In this document: one piece after another, positions 1-10,708 of the stretch
Numbering within the stretch: the stretch's first letter is position 1
Layout: each line of letters starts with the position of its first letter
DNA from: Eimeria necatrix
Lineage: Eukaryota > Apicomplexa > Conoidasida > Eucoccidiorida > Eimeriidae
Reading direction: 5' to 3'
Length of the DNA: 41,085 bases
Assembly: GCF_000499385.1 (NCBI RefSeq)
Contig: NW_013653487.1
Location: 1 to 41,085 of the forward strand
Notes under the pieces: generated by a model
The model's database searches: none
What the model was told of the DNA's origin: nothing
Seen by the model: only the letters and a program-made list of their open reading frames with translations
Program-made: the position numbers and the translations under genes

Positions 1-67
<67 letters not shown>
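1..67. repeat. TA dinucleotide microsatellite
   Basis: An uninterrupted run of TA dinucleotides fills the first 67 bases and probably continues beyond the window edge. It is a simple repeat with no coding content. Confidence 0.97.
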
Positions 68-70
<3 letters not shown>

Positions 71-2617
71 GCCATGCGCCCTGTTGCCTGTTGAGTCGCT
101 CATACTGCACCTGAGCCAAAGAAGCATTTTCGTTCCTCCCAAATTCCGTCCGATAAAGAGCTAGCGTACTCCACTTGCGTTCGTGCTGACAAGACACGGG
201 CTAACCACCCACCATATATGGTCCTCGCGCACGCCATTCTGAGAACGGCGAGACGCGTCACGCACTGCCGAGCTTGGGGCACATATTGCAGTACTGTTGG
301 TGCTACAAATTCGCGACCAAAATGCTTTTCCCCGGATACACCGTAACCTGTCACAGTTCACCAGTAACGCGACAACAACGAAGCTTCGAACTCGTGTAGC
401 TTAGTAACAGCCAGTGCAAACAGTAGGCTGTAGTTTCACGCACAGCCTGACATAAGCAAAGCGGCCTAGGTGACGAAGCTCCATGACGTGGACAGACCAC
501 GGGAATGACTGCGCTTGTGACAACGGCGTAGCCGTGGAGCGCTGCACGATAATGAAATCAGTGACAGATGATCACTCTCGGCAGCTCGCAAGTAGGATGC
601 TGAAGGAAGCGCTGATGCAGTTCCGTTAGGTTCGCATACGTTTGAGCAGAACTACAGACTGCCCTGATGCATTCATGTGCTAGCCAGCGAGCTAAGAGAG
701 TTATACTTGAATCTATGCAGAGCTAAGCTGGGCAAACAGTCTCTGAAGTGCTGGACCCTCGTTGTTACATGCACAGGCAAACATCGCCCATAGTAATATT
801 TTAGGGTTGTCTCCCCACTGCAGAGTTTTTTATCTCAGGTCACCTTCATAATATGTTACAGATGAGCCGGCAAAATGAGCCTTTTCTTATCTTGCAGTTA
901 TATTTGTCTCCGTCGAAGAGCTACGGCGCAGCTGCGTCCGAAGCGTCAAAACGCCCAAGCCTCGAGATAGCCCGTTGTTTGAACAATCCTATCTAAACTT
1001 ACAGCACGTCAATAAGACGCTGTGCATCTTTTGCCTGCACGGAAATAGTTCAGTCTTTGGCGGTGACAAGTGAAATAAGCGCTTTGGGGCGCACCTTGTT
1101 CTTTGCTCGCGGCGATCTCGGGCTGCCGAAGTCAAGCTGTGTTTAGCTGAGCATGCATCCAGCGAGACGAAAGCAATCTTTGTTAACGCCAAGCCAAAAA
1201 CCAAAAATTTTCATCTCCAGAGACCCGCTGCAAGCAAAGATTACTCCATCCTTCAGCACGCCAAAGCTCTGCACACGTCTCCACATACCTGCAGAAATCC
1301 ACCCAGCCAAGAAAGTCACCAGCGGAGCAAACATTCGCCTTAGAACAATCAAAAATGGTTTTGGGCCTGGAAACAAGCACCATCGTCCAAGGAGCTTAGC
1401 GGAATGCAACGCCCGCTGGTGCTGCCTGCATCTGCTTGCGCTGGGGAATGTGACAGCACTATTTGTGTAGTGTCCAATTGCACTGTTCCGTAGTGTGCAC
1501 ACAGAGCAACGATAGCGACGAAAGCGGTAATGCCTGAAAAAAAGTATGAAGTTGACACCGATGCGAGCAGGGCTCACGCTCCAAAGGAATAATACACGAA
1601 GATATCATATACTTTTATAAACGGATCGAGCAACCTTTTTTCAGTTATTTGTTGCATGCCAGTGGAGCCAAAATTCGCCCTGAACAGTCTTTCAAGCCAT
1701 GCTCAAAAGATGAGATTGAACACCAACTTCGGAACAATCAATGCGTTGCGAATTTTGCACCCGGGATAGCTGCTTTGGGCATAAAGGTTCTTGCTTCAAT
1801 TTTAGTATACTGCGGGCCATAATACAGGCTGCATTTCAGCCTGCTTCCAATCCAGCGGTCATAAAAAACATGGAACACGAAAGAGGAGTTAACTAGCAAC
1901 TCCTGAAGCATCAGCAGGTGGCAAATTCGAAGCAGTCATTAGCTCTTCCTAATCTGCAAAGAGCTACTGCATACACCGGCACGGCACATCACGAAACAAT
2001 ACGCGGCAGAAATATGCATTCCCAGCGCAAGTGATCTTTCCCAAGCAGCAGCTTCCCAGTAGTATCTTTTGCAGGATATTCAATTTCAAGTAAAAGCTAA
2101 TTCATTTTGCCAAGTAGAATCAGGCCACTGATGCTTTGTGCAAGCCATTCACCACTGATGGGCCGGAAAACTCAATTGCTCCACGATCCATACTCGAGCT
2201 GGTTTGTTTAACGAAATTGAGCAGGATACGCCTTCACTTTGGTTCCTTTTATCCAATTGTGCAAATATGACAACGATTGATTGATATATTTTCAGAGATG
2301 AAAAAATGGTCGCCTCCAGCGACACAAGTTTATTAGCTCTTGGTTTTACATTTAAAATAAATGTCACAAAGTAGGTCGGCATGCGACGACAAACGAAGAC
2401 TTCAGTGGAACATGGTTACTGTAGCCAACATACATGCAATGCTTGTCGTGGACACACAGTGATACGTGCACTTCACCTAAAGAGGTCAAGAAGCACAGCA
2501 CCTGTATCATATAGAGGAGACCCCCATTGCATATGATTACACAGATCGATCTTTAGTTCTGTCATCAATGCATGGCACCGTTTGTCATAGTTTTGCCTGG
2601 TGCAACACTGTAGCGAC
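68..2617. other. Stretch without a supportable gene
   Basis: No convincing exon chain was found. The longest frame is a minus-strand one at 1143-1577 (144 codons, with hydrophobic patches), overlapped by a plus-strand frame at 1153-1470. Neither resembles a family I recognise, and the two contradict each other. The sequence is of mixed composition and lacks the CAG richness of the genes further right. Confidence 0.4.
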
Positions 2618-3239
2618 TCACAGTACCGCAACACCATGCGCGCTCACAGAGGCATGCCGTGACGTCGTCGGTGTATACTTGACATGACACAGTCCGACAA
2701 CGTCAGCAGTAGTATTGGTTTTTTCGTACTCCTGAAAGGATCCTACTTTTTTCTTGCCTCTCTTTTGTGGTGTTTGAGCAGTTTGACTCTCTTTTAAAGC
2801 TTGAGACTCTTGCGGTTCTTCAGGCTCTTCCACATCTCCAGGGGTGCCGCCAGTTGCACATACGAGCTTCGACAAAGCATTTAAATTCATATGCAGTGCC
2901 TCCTTACGCGCGAAATAACTTCGTACATCTTCATTGTTTAATTTCGGATTGCTGCAGCAACCAGGAGGCATTCCGGCGCTCCTGCAATGAGGCAGCGTAA
3001 TTAACTAGGTGCTCTCAAAGCAAGTTTCTGTAGTTTGGTTACTGGATAATTCGCCACATTTTCTCATTTTTCATCCGGAAATATGGATCACACCGCAGGA
3101 AGGCAGTTGTGGGATTAGTGAGCAGGTCTGCCAACGGAGCTCTGCTGAGTATCTCGTTGAACAGCCATTTTAATTCGCGACAGTCATTTCGACAGCAACA
3201 TCCACACTCTTTCGTTTTCGTTGTTGCCTCCTCATACAT
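2618..3239 (-). CDS. Two-exon hypothetical protein, Cys-containing, charged C-terminus
   Basis: Exon 1 runs from 3239 down to 3043 and exon 2 from 2981 down to 2618, joined by a 61-base intron with a GTAACC donor and a TTGCAG acceptor. The join closes the frame exactly and gives 186 residues. The N-terminal half is a compact, mostly hydrophilic region with a cysteine cluster (CGCCC followed by NDC). A second CC pair lies just after the splice junction. The following segment (roughly residues 120-150) is Glu/Pro/Gln/Ser-rich with a short EEPEEPQESQ repeat, followed by a basic KRGKKK patch. I do not recognise the family. An AG at 3252-3253 could serve as an acceptor, so exon 1 may be internal and the true start further upstream. 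The next gene to the right is on the same strand. Function unknown. Confidence 0.55.
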
Positions 3240-3676
3240 GTGCAAAAGCACCTAAAGACACTACATGAACAAGGGCAGCTGGAGGAAGAAAGCCAACCAA
3301 AATCTCTCTTGTTAATAGGTGTCAACGGCGGACGTAAAAAACCATGCACCCTGAGGAGCTACTCGGTGGTCTGCTTTGCGCCACTACCTGGCTTGATTTA
3401 CGGTGTGCGCCATGTTAGCAGCAGAGGAATATTTAAAAGTAAGCCTCGGAGCTGTTCGGGTTAGCAACAGCAACGCAAGTAACGGTGATGTTTTTCTCCT
3501 TTGTGTATGCATTTGTTTTCCCGTGGCGTTTTTTCTGCGTACTTCTTTCTAAGAAGAGAAGGCAGCCGCCATTAGCTCAAAAAATCCAAGAACAGGCCCC
3601 GGATGCTACATTGTAGCGCGAAGGGGGCGCAGCAAATGTGGTGAAGAACCCCGGCTCTGGTCCTTGAAATTTATTC
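3240..3676. other. Intergenic gap between two minus-strand genes
   Basis: This stretch holds the likely promoter and 5' UTR of the gene ending at 2618, or a missing upstream exon of it, plus the 3' flank of the gene at 3677-4018. A 74-codon plus-strand frame at 3240-3464 has no coding character that I can see. Confidence 0.4.
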
Positions 3677-4018
3677 CTAACTTACTGAGCTACTATTTTC
3701 TTCTTCAGCTGACATTTGACGCCCACGTGGGGCGCTATTTCCGTTCGTCCAGTGATTTTTCAGGTATCTGTGGCACTGCATAAGCACAAAAGCCACTGCC
3801 ACTCCGATGAAGATGACGGCGAGATTGAGGAAAAAAGAAATAGCAGATTGGCGAGGCTTGTTGAAGACAGTCAAAATTTTCCGGTTTTGCACAAATAATT
3901 TACTATGAGGGAGTTCGGCCTCAACAGTAAGAGTGGCTGCACCCCCTGCTTGGAAGAACCCATGTTCTCGAACACCGACGAGGAAACAGATGAAGGATAT
4001 TAGGAGCCAGTAGCGCAT
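3677..4018 (-). CDS. Small secretory-pathway protein with one transmembrane segment
   Basis: A single-exon frame of 113 residues. It begins with a typical signal peptide (MRYWLLISFICFLVGV) and has a second hydrophobic stretch at about residues 60-80 (the region around LAVIFIGVAVAFVLM), followed by a basic cluster and a short Ser/Glu-rich tail. This predicts a type I membrane protein with a short lumenal or extracellular part and a cytosolic tail. The start has an A at -3, as is usual for apicomplexan starts. I recognise no family. In apicomplexans such proteins often go to the ER, Golgi, secretory organelles or surface, but nothing here tells which. An in-frame extension by splicing was not found. 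Confidence 0.55.
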   Translation of the reverse strand: MRYWLLISFICFLVGVREHGFFQAGGAATLTVEAELPHSKLFVQNRKILTVFNKPRQSAISFFLNLAVIFIGVAVAFVLMQCHRYLKNHWTNGNSAPRGRQMSAEEENSSSVS

Positions 4019-4950
4019 CTTCGAAAACGAGACGTGAAACGCGGCAGTGAAGGAAATTAGTTTTTGTCTTTTTTCATGCGTTTCAGTGCATTCTGTAAGC
4101 TGTACTTCAATGAGTGTGGGGCTCGTGTTCCTGCTATGGTGTGCTGCGGACCACCGAAAGCTATGAAGGGTTGATATCCTAGCAGCTTCGCATTCCCGAG
4201 GTAATAAAACAGTCAGCGTTGCTTTAAGTAAAAGTTTTAGTCATCTAGAGTTGTAATTGACAGTAAGAACCTTAGACACCTTGACAATATTGATCGATAC
4301 CGTCGAGTTGAGATAGCAGTAGGTCTGCATCCACAAGAACACTATCGAGTTACAATTCACACACGCAGCTTGCTCAGTAGTGTGACAAGGTCTGCGGGTT
4401 GCTGAATGTAGTACTGTATTAATTATCATCTCACCTGTAAATGAATATTATGGATTGGCGTGCTCATGTTTGATTAGTAAACCCTGGGCACTAAAAGGCG
4501 TGCAGAAACGTTGCCAACTCGACGAAGGCAGGACCGTCCCTACACTTGCGCAGAGCATCATGAGTCCACGGCATGAGCATTCACAAACTCGAATTTCAGT
4601 TTTCGGTTACCTTCAATTAGCCTTACCAGCTCAGTGGTTTCAGCTGCTCCCTTGAAATGAGGCCTATAATGTTGACATGCCCTGCCTTGGTCTAGTGCTG
4701 CCTGGAACTCCCTGGTGGGAAACTTTTGTCTAAAGAAAGTAGTTTCAAGGTACTAATCTGAGACGATGATGGTCTGAGACGATGATGAGATATCTTGAGT
4801 GTTAATGGCAATGATCAGCTTTTTTCGCAGATATCTGAGTCTAATCACCTCAACTAACGGGATGTGCGCTTGGGAACCAAATGCAATGTGCAACATAACA
4901 ATGTGTTCTGCACAAAAAGCCCTCAGATGCTGTATAGCTCGATACAGGAA
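4019..4950. other. Gap with no gene seen; small direct repeat
   Basis: No exon could be supported. A 15-base word (TCTGAGACGATGATG) occurs at 4757-4771 and again at 4773-4787, a 16-base period. The rest is unremarkable. Confidence 0.5.
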
Positions 4951-5340
4951 CAATTAATGTTTGACTAAGAAAACTACGCAATTGAAACTAGCTTCACAGT
5001 AGGCTGCTTACTGGATTCATTGCAGCTAGTCCCTGGTTTCAGTGGCTGGCAGTGAACGACCTCTAGAGTTTATATAGTATAATCCTCGAGCGATTAATGT
5101 ATGACTAGAAAAAAACAGAGAAATTCAGTATCATACGAGTTTGGTTCTGCGCTCCACTGCAGCGTATCCCAGGCTTTTGTGGCCGGAAGTTAAGCGGCCT
5201 TTAGAGGTTACATGGTCCACTACAAAAACGATTAATGCATGAGTGACCCAACAAAGAAACCTAATTTCATAGCAGGTGGGTCCTTGGCTTCACTGCAGCT
5301 TATCCCAGGCTTTGTGGCTTGCAGTATTACTTGTGGCGCC
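4951..5340. repeat. Degenerate tandem repeat, about 139 bp, three copies
   Basis: Three diverged units begin with an ATTAATG-containing word at 4951 (CAATTAATGT), 5091 (CGATTAATGT) and 5229 (CGATTAATGC), giving spacings of 140 and 138 bases. Each unit then has a TTCACTGCAGC-like or TTCATTGCAGC-like word, a CCCAGGCTTT-like or CCCTGGTTTC-like word, and a GTGGC segment about 70-100 bases in. The third copy fades out near 5340. The copies differ by many substitutions, so this is an old repeat rather than an assembly duplicate. Confidence 0.75.
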
Positions 5341-6073
5341 AGTGCGCATGTGGACAGTCAGAGAACGGAACAGCAAACTTCGCCCACTAAGGATGGCGAT
5401 TTATCGCTTTTAATCCAGGTTTCGTTGCATTTAGTGAGTAGATAGATGCATGTATCAGTAATAGGACGCTATGTAAGGGCCAAACTGCGGTCAGCTCGCA
5501 TTTGGGGGCTGCTACGAGATCCTGTCCAGTCCCGCATGCATGCAGAAAATGCAATACGAATGTTTCTTAAGGTTGAAAGGCCTACCAAAGTAATTGGGGG
5601 ACTTTTGCGTACCCACGCAACGAGCTGGAGGCCGGTGCGTAGGATTCTACACATCACAGAATGCTCAGTGCATGAGGCCAATCGAGCAACGCTAACGATG
5701 GCGCTGGTTCCCTTAAGACCAGATAGTCAGTGCAAGAGCCTACATTCACAGAATGTAACTCCTCTAAGGCTAACAGCAGAACCTGCTGGGTAATATGACC
5801 ACACCATGGCCCGTGGAAGCGGGACGCGGCGCATTTGCAGGGCTATTTGCAAAAATGAGTGGGGCGAAACAAATTTCAACAGCCTTGCAGCCGATCGCAC
5901 ACGCGAATGGGGACAATATGAGTGCATGCATAAGCTTAGCAGATATCAGGTCAACGGCTCACTCCTGGACAAATGCTATTCGAGACGTGAAATAACGAAT
6001 AATCTGAAGGAAGTGCTTTGGCGCGTTGGACCCGAAAAAGACACTGGTGCGACCATACCACATCGGGTCGTTT
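5341..6073. other. Gap with two adjacent open frames of doubtful reality
   Basis: Plus-strand frames lie at 5446-5793 (115 codons) and 5806-6168 (120 codons). The second runs into the 212-bp tandem duplication. Neither shows a domain, low-complexity bias or splice framework like the other genes here, so I do not call them as genes. Confidence 0.4.
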
Positions 6074-6497
6074 GGGGCTGGGGATATTTGAGTGTTTTTG
6101 CACTTCCCTCCTTTGAGTGCCTGCCCACCAAGATTTGTAGCGTACATGGAGACCACCACATGCATTAGACTAGCTTCCAGCACTTGGGATCAACATGAAT
6201 AGAGATGAAAGCAGCTGGGCTAGTAGACAGCATATATTAGACAGCATACCACTCGAGCTGTGCAAAACCCTGGCAAAATTTTTCCGGGGCTGGGGATATT
6301 TGAGTGTTTTTGCACTTCCCTCCTTTGAGTGCCTGCCCACCAAGATTTGTAGCGTACATGGAGACCACCACATGCATTAGACTAGCTTCCAGCACTTGGG
6401 ATCAACATGAATAGAGATGAAAGCAGCTGGGCTAGTAGACAGCATATATTAGACAGCATACCACTCGAGCTGTGCAAAACCCTGGCAAAATTTTTCC
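6074..6497. repeat. Exact 212-bp tandem duplication
   Basis: Copy 1 (6074-6285) and copy 2 (6286-6497) look identical base for base and abut directly. The unit starts GGGGCTGGGGATATTT and ends AAATTTTTCC. The absence of divergence means either a very recent duplication or an assembly artefact. The copies carry the same short plus-strand coding frame tail, which explains paired look-alike small frames on both strands. Confidence 0.95.
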
Positions 6498-8745
6498 GTT
6501 AAGTTCAAGGACTGGAAAAAAGTAGGCGACCTAGCACCTCTGGAAAACCCAAGGGCGGCTAAGACACCAGTTGGGAAGAGACGGCAAAATGGGTCAATGC
6601 GTAGTCAAGGTGGGGTCACTACTAGAGATTTGCGACCTCCAATAAGCGCAGTTGGAAGAGGACGTCAATCCTCCATGAGCAACCATAGGGCTGCTGTGGA
6701 TTTCAAGTGCAAGTGTGGTAGGCAGTAGTGCTGTAGTAGGAACTGCAGCTGCTGCTCTTCCTGCTGCTCTGCTGCATCAGTCTACCGCAGAAGCAACTGC
6801 TGTCATGGACTGCTGCCGGAGCTAACATACAAACAGGAACAGTGCACCTAGCAGCAAGCTGTTGAACAGCCACATTCACATCCTCGAGCGCTTGGTTGCT
6901 GTTAACTAGCAGCTGCTGAAGCTACTGCTTTAACTTTTGCTGCTGCTGCTGCTGCGAATGCTGCGACTGCTGCCGTCGGCGCTTCTAGAAGCAAAATCTC
7001 AATAATGAGCAGGAGCAGGGCTGTAGCGCGCAGGCACTACAGTAGGGCTTGCTGGTGCTATAAAGGATAGCTAACTGATAACCTAAAAGCGGTTAAGAGC
7101 TTTAGACGCTGAATGAGCGCTGTAACTTCTTAATAGTACAACAGAAAAGCAACTCATTAGCAAAATAACACGTATAAACTAAAAATGTCTACGAATAGCC
7201 TAAGATTGGGGCTGCGGACAACGCCGGTAACAGTGAGCCTCACATCCTTGCCGGACCAACAAAGCAAGAACCATGGAGAGTGACTTTTGTGAAATATGGT
7301 TTTGACGGCTTGAAGCAAAATGGTCTTTTTGATAAATTGGTAGACTTCACGCCACCGATACGTTGACAGAGGAGAAATCTTGATAGAACGCCCTCTGTGT
7401 GCTTGCTGGTGTGAGCGTACGTTTCGAGTTTATTGATATGTAGCTGATGACTTGTCGGCGTGTTCAGGAAAATATCGAATCCGCTAGATATCAGGGGAAG
7501 GAAGAGCATCAAAGGGCAAGCACGCGTCGTTAAATACTTGAAGAACAACTCGGGTGCACCGTCGCTGCGTCTACTCTTTTAGTTACTAACACCCGGTCGT
7601 GGAGTCCCGAAGCTTCAAGTTTTTTGTTCTTCTTTCCTGCTTCAAGACGTTTCCAGAACATAGAGACTTGAAAATGCGCTGTTAGACTATTATCTTGAAT
7701 TTTCATCAGCACCGCAGCCGCTGTTGGAGAAGGTCCTCCAAAGACTCTCACGCACGTGATAGTACCTGTAAGCTCGAACTGAGGTGGTTGCTTTTATTGG
7801 TTTGAAATCCAGGAGCTAGCAAGGAGACCTGGGTAAGTGGAGTTTCCAACATTAATTCAACGACTGACCCTAGTGCTGGTGAGTTGCATGCAGTTCGGGC
7901 TCCTTGGCTGGGACCGGGTGTTTTCTCAGTCAGTTCGGTTAGACAAAGCCCAGATGACGTCACGCACACTGTCATTCAAAATTAACACACATTTTTATGC
8001 ATCAAAAAAATTAGGAGAAGCTCCGCAGACGCCCAACCCGTATCCTTCGGTTCATTTCCTACTGAATACGGTTGTTCGTTCCAGTTGCATCCCGCTAAGT
8101 GGGTGCCGTGGGCTTAGAGCCGTGAAAAATTCCCCTAATGTTGAACACCTTCTTGCTCCAGTATTCACGCAGAATAAGGCTTAGGGTTGGGCTTCCAGAG
8201 TTTCTAGCGGATAGCTGGCCCACGGACAACGTGTTCCAGTGCACTGTAGTGCACGGCATCTATCAACCGTAACCAGTAGAAACTAGGGCCAGATTCTTCT
8301 AGGCGAATAGAAATATCTGCATCAGCAAACACCCCCCGGGCGATTGCTTTTGCAGCGGCCAGCGCAGGAGAAACTGCAACGACAGCAAAGTGGCTACAGC
8401 ACTTGTGCTACAGCACTTGTGCTGTCTCAGCACGGAGTCTCAAAGCACAACAACAGCGTACAAAGAAAGCAGAGAGGCAAGGGGAAGGATTTAAGCGAAG
8501 AATCACAAACGTAGACAGACCCGACTAGAAAGATAAAGTACAAACGAAATACACAAACAGACGTGAGAGGTTGGCAAGCGCAAACATAACCTTCGAAATA
8601 AAGGGACAGAGAGAAGTAGAGAAACGTAGACGTCGATTAAGCATGTGCTTTGGGCTGTACATATATATATAAGAAGCTACGACAGCTGCCGATCCCAATT
8701 CAGCTTTACCGGTCAACAGAGGCACCAGCAGTAGCAACCCAAACC
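6498..8745. other. Sparse region with CTG-rich patch and possible minus-strand exon
   Basis: At 6735-7000 the plus strand is rich in CTG/GCTGCTGCT runs and in stop codons. This looks like diverged repeat-type coding sequence or pure low complexity. On the minus strand, 7751 down to about 7560 reads as a plausible exon after a TTACAG acceptor (frame containing FGGPSPTAAAV and KKNKKLEASG), and 7975-7830 could lie upstream of it. I could not join them in phase. A 14-base unit (GCTACAGCACTTGT) is directly repeated at 8393-8406 and 8407-8420. A TATATATATA stretch at about 8660-8670 lies about 80 bases before the next start codon. Confidence 0.4.
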
Positions 8746-10650
8746 ATGATGGAGGCATCACAGGCCATTTCCTCGCAGCTTCGCCCCAACCGATTGGATG
8801 TTGCTGCACCCGAATCTTCTCTTGCTGCTACTTCTTCTCCAACTGATTGGGGTGTCGCTACACTTCCTGATGTTGCTGCACCCTCTGCTGCTGCTGTCCC
8901 TTCCTCCACTGTTATATTCGGCGGTGAAAATCACTCGAAGAAGGAGGATGCTCCTTCCAAAGCCCAGGAGATAATAGCCCTGGCATCGCTGCTGATGTTG
9001 CCAAACAGAGCGGCAGCAGACAAAATGACTGGAAGTGCAGCTGCCGCAGCAGCTGTAGCATCAATGGCAGCAGTTCACAGCACCAGAGCCACCAGCGCCA
9101 ACCGTGCAACACGGCAGCAATGGGGAGCTTTGCAACTAGCCGGGCAGCCTGCTCCGCTACCATCTGCTGCAGCAGCAGCAGCTGCAGCCACAGCTACAGC
9201 AGGGATAGTTCGACACTCTCCCCGGTCATTACAACAGCAACGCACGTCTACTGCTGCAGTAGCACCGAACGCAGCCCTTGCTGCTGCTAAAGAGCGGGTG
9301 AGAGAGAAGCAGCAACAATTACTGTACTACCTAGCATGCATAGCAGCGGGTGAGCTGCTCCTGCGGAAAATTGAAATGCAACAGCGACGTAGCAAGCCAC
9401 CGACGGCCCTCAGCAGGATGACGAAGCCGCTGCCGCAGCTACAAGAGCACCCAGAGAAACTAAGACAGCAACAGCAATTTCAGCTTCTGAAGCTGCTTCA
9501 GGGAAAATGTGCTGTGCAGCAGAGGAAGCCATCACTACCTCGGCAGAAGCAGCAGCTGTTGCTTAGACAGAAACAAAGATTGAGCCGCAGCAAACGACGG
9601 CTGCCAACGAATGCCATGCAGCTGCTCTACTTTAGGTTGAAAAGGAAACTGAAGCAGCTGGAATTGACACAGCGCAGGAAGGAAACAGCGTGCGAGCGGG
9701 GAAACCAGCAAAAAGGGCACCAAACACAACACCAACAGCAACGAGAGCGGCAGTCGCAACCTCAGGAACGGGGAGAGCAGCAACAACAGTATCAAGAACA
9801 ACAGCAAAATCAGCAGCAGGGAGAGACACAGCAGGTCTACCATCAGCAAAGTCACCAGCCTTATCAGGGACCACAACGGAATCATTCACGCGTCAACCAT
9901 CCGCAAGAGCTGCAGAAACAACACGAACGTTTGGAACAGCAACTGCAAATGAATCGGCTGACAACTCCGCAGCAAAAGCATGTATATTCAGCAAATGCAT
10001 TTCTTACTGATTGCGACGACACGGGCGGCTCTTCGGGCTTTGCTGCTGGTAGTGCACTTGGTGCTATGAGTTCTACAGCTCCCGTGAGTCCTGCCGCAGC
10101 CGTTTTCAGCAGCACGGCATGCGGCGCACCAGATTTTGAACATGCATCAACCGCACAGCCATGTACCCGAGTTCACGAAGGCTTTCATCCGCTTGCTGCG
10201 GTTTCTTCTGGCGGTCCTGCTGACGATCCTTCAGCTGATGATGCGGCAACAACTGGCAGTGCTCCTGGTTTGGCTTCTGCCTATGCTGCCACTCTTCCTC
10301 TGCCTCCTGCTGACAGTCTTGAACCAACTGCCGCATCGAAAAGTTTGGTCTTTCCTTCAAGTGCTGGTGCCTGCACAACTGCTTCTGCTGATGATGAGTT
10401 CCCTTCTGGGCTGGAGCGCCCGAGTTCAGTTGTTCTAAGCCGCATTTGCACCAACCAGGCAGGCAGCCTCAGAAATCTGTCGCCAGAACGGCAAAAATGG
10501 CGGAAGCAGCAGCAACAACAAAAATACGAACAGCAGCAGCCCCGTATGAGCCAACTCGATGCGCAGATCGACGGTTTCCGTCAGTTTCTGCAACTGTCAA
10601 AGGGTAACTTAAAGAAAACCCAGTACCACAGCTGTGCTTGCTTCACCTGA
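8746..10650 (+). CDS. Large Ala/Gln/Ser-rich low-complexity protein
   Basis: An uninterrupted frame of 634 residues from the ATG at 8746, which has a favourable context (AAACC before ATGATGG). The frame is open upstream to about 8650 without an earlier ATG. In order it has an Ala/Ser/Pro-rich N-terminus with Ala runs (about 1-190), a long Gln/Arg/Lys-rich middle with many QQQ and QQQQ runs (about 190-410), a Ser/Ala/Pro-rich part (about 430-600) and a short Gln-rich basic end. No enzymatic or binding domain is visible. Homopolymeric Ala and Gln from CAG-type triplets is a known habit of Eimeria proteins, and this frame follows it. A potential GTAACT donor lies near the 3' end (about 10603), so the gene may splice onward rather than end at 10650. 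Coding reality is likely from frame length. Function unknown. Confidence 0.6.
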   Translation: MMEASQAISSQLRPNRLDVAAPESSLAATSSPTDWGVATLPDVAAPSAAAVPSSTVIFGGENHSKKEDAPSKAQEIIALASLLMLPNRAAADKMTGSAAAAAAVASMAAVHSTRATSANRATRQQWGALQLAGQPAPLPSAAAAAAAATATAGIVRHSPRSLQQQRTSTAAVAPNAALAAAKERVREKQQQLLYYLACIAAGELLLRKIEMQQRRSKPPTALSRMTKPLPQLQEHPEKLRQQQQFQLLKLLQGKCAVQQRKPSLPRQKQQLLLRQKQRLSRSKRRLPTNAMQLLYFRLKRKLKQLELTQRRKETACERGNQQKGHQTQHQQQRERQSQPQERGEQQQQYQEQQQNQQQGETQQVYHQQSHQPYQGPQRNHSRVNHPQELQKQHERLEQQLQMNRLTTPQQKHVYSANAFLTDCDDTGGSSGFAAGSALGAMSSTAPVSPAAAVFSSTACGAPDFEHASTAQPCTRVHEGFHPLAAVSSGGPADDPSADDAATTGSAPGLASAYAATLPLPPADSLEPTAASKSLVFPSSAGACTTASADDEFPSGLERPSSVVLSRICTNQAGSLRNLSPERQKWRKQQQQQKYEQQQPRMSQLDAQIDGFRQFLQLSKGNLKKTQYHSCACFT

Positions 10651-10708
10651 ATTATGCTGCGTGTCGCTTGTTTCGTTCTGATTTTCGTTGCTTTTGCTTT
10701 TACGCTGG

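Noticed and set aside
1143..1577. 144-codon minus frame with hydrophobic patches
   Set aside because: No family, no good splice framework, and a 105-codon frame lies opposite it. Too weak to call a gene.
5806..6168. 120-codon plus frame entering the 212-bp duplication
   Set aside because: Its 3' part is duplicated exactly and no protein feature is visible, so coding status cannot be supported.
9535..9885. Leu-rich minus frame opposite the Gln-rich protein
   Set aside because: CAG repeats read as CTG (Leu) on the other strand; this is a shadow of the plus-strand frame.
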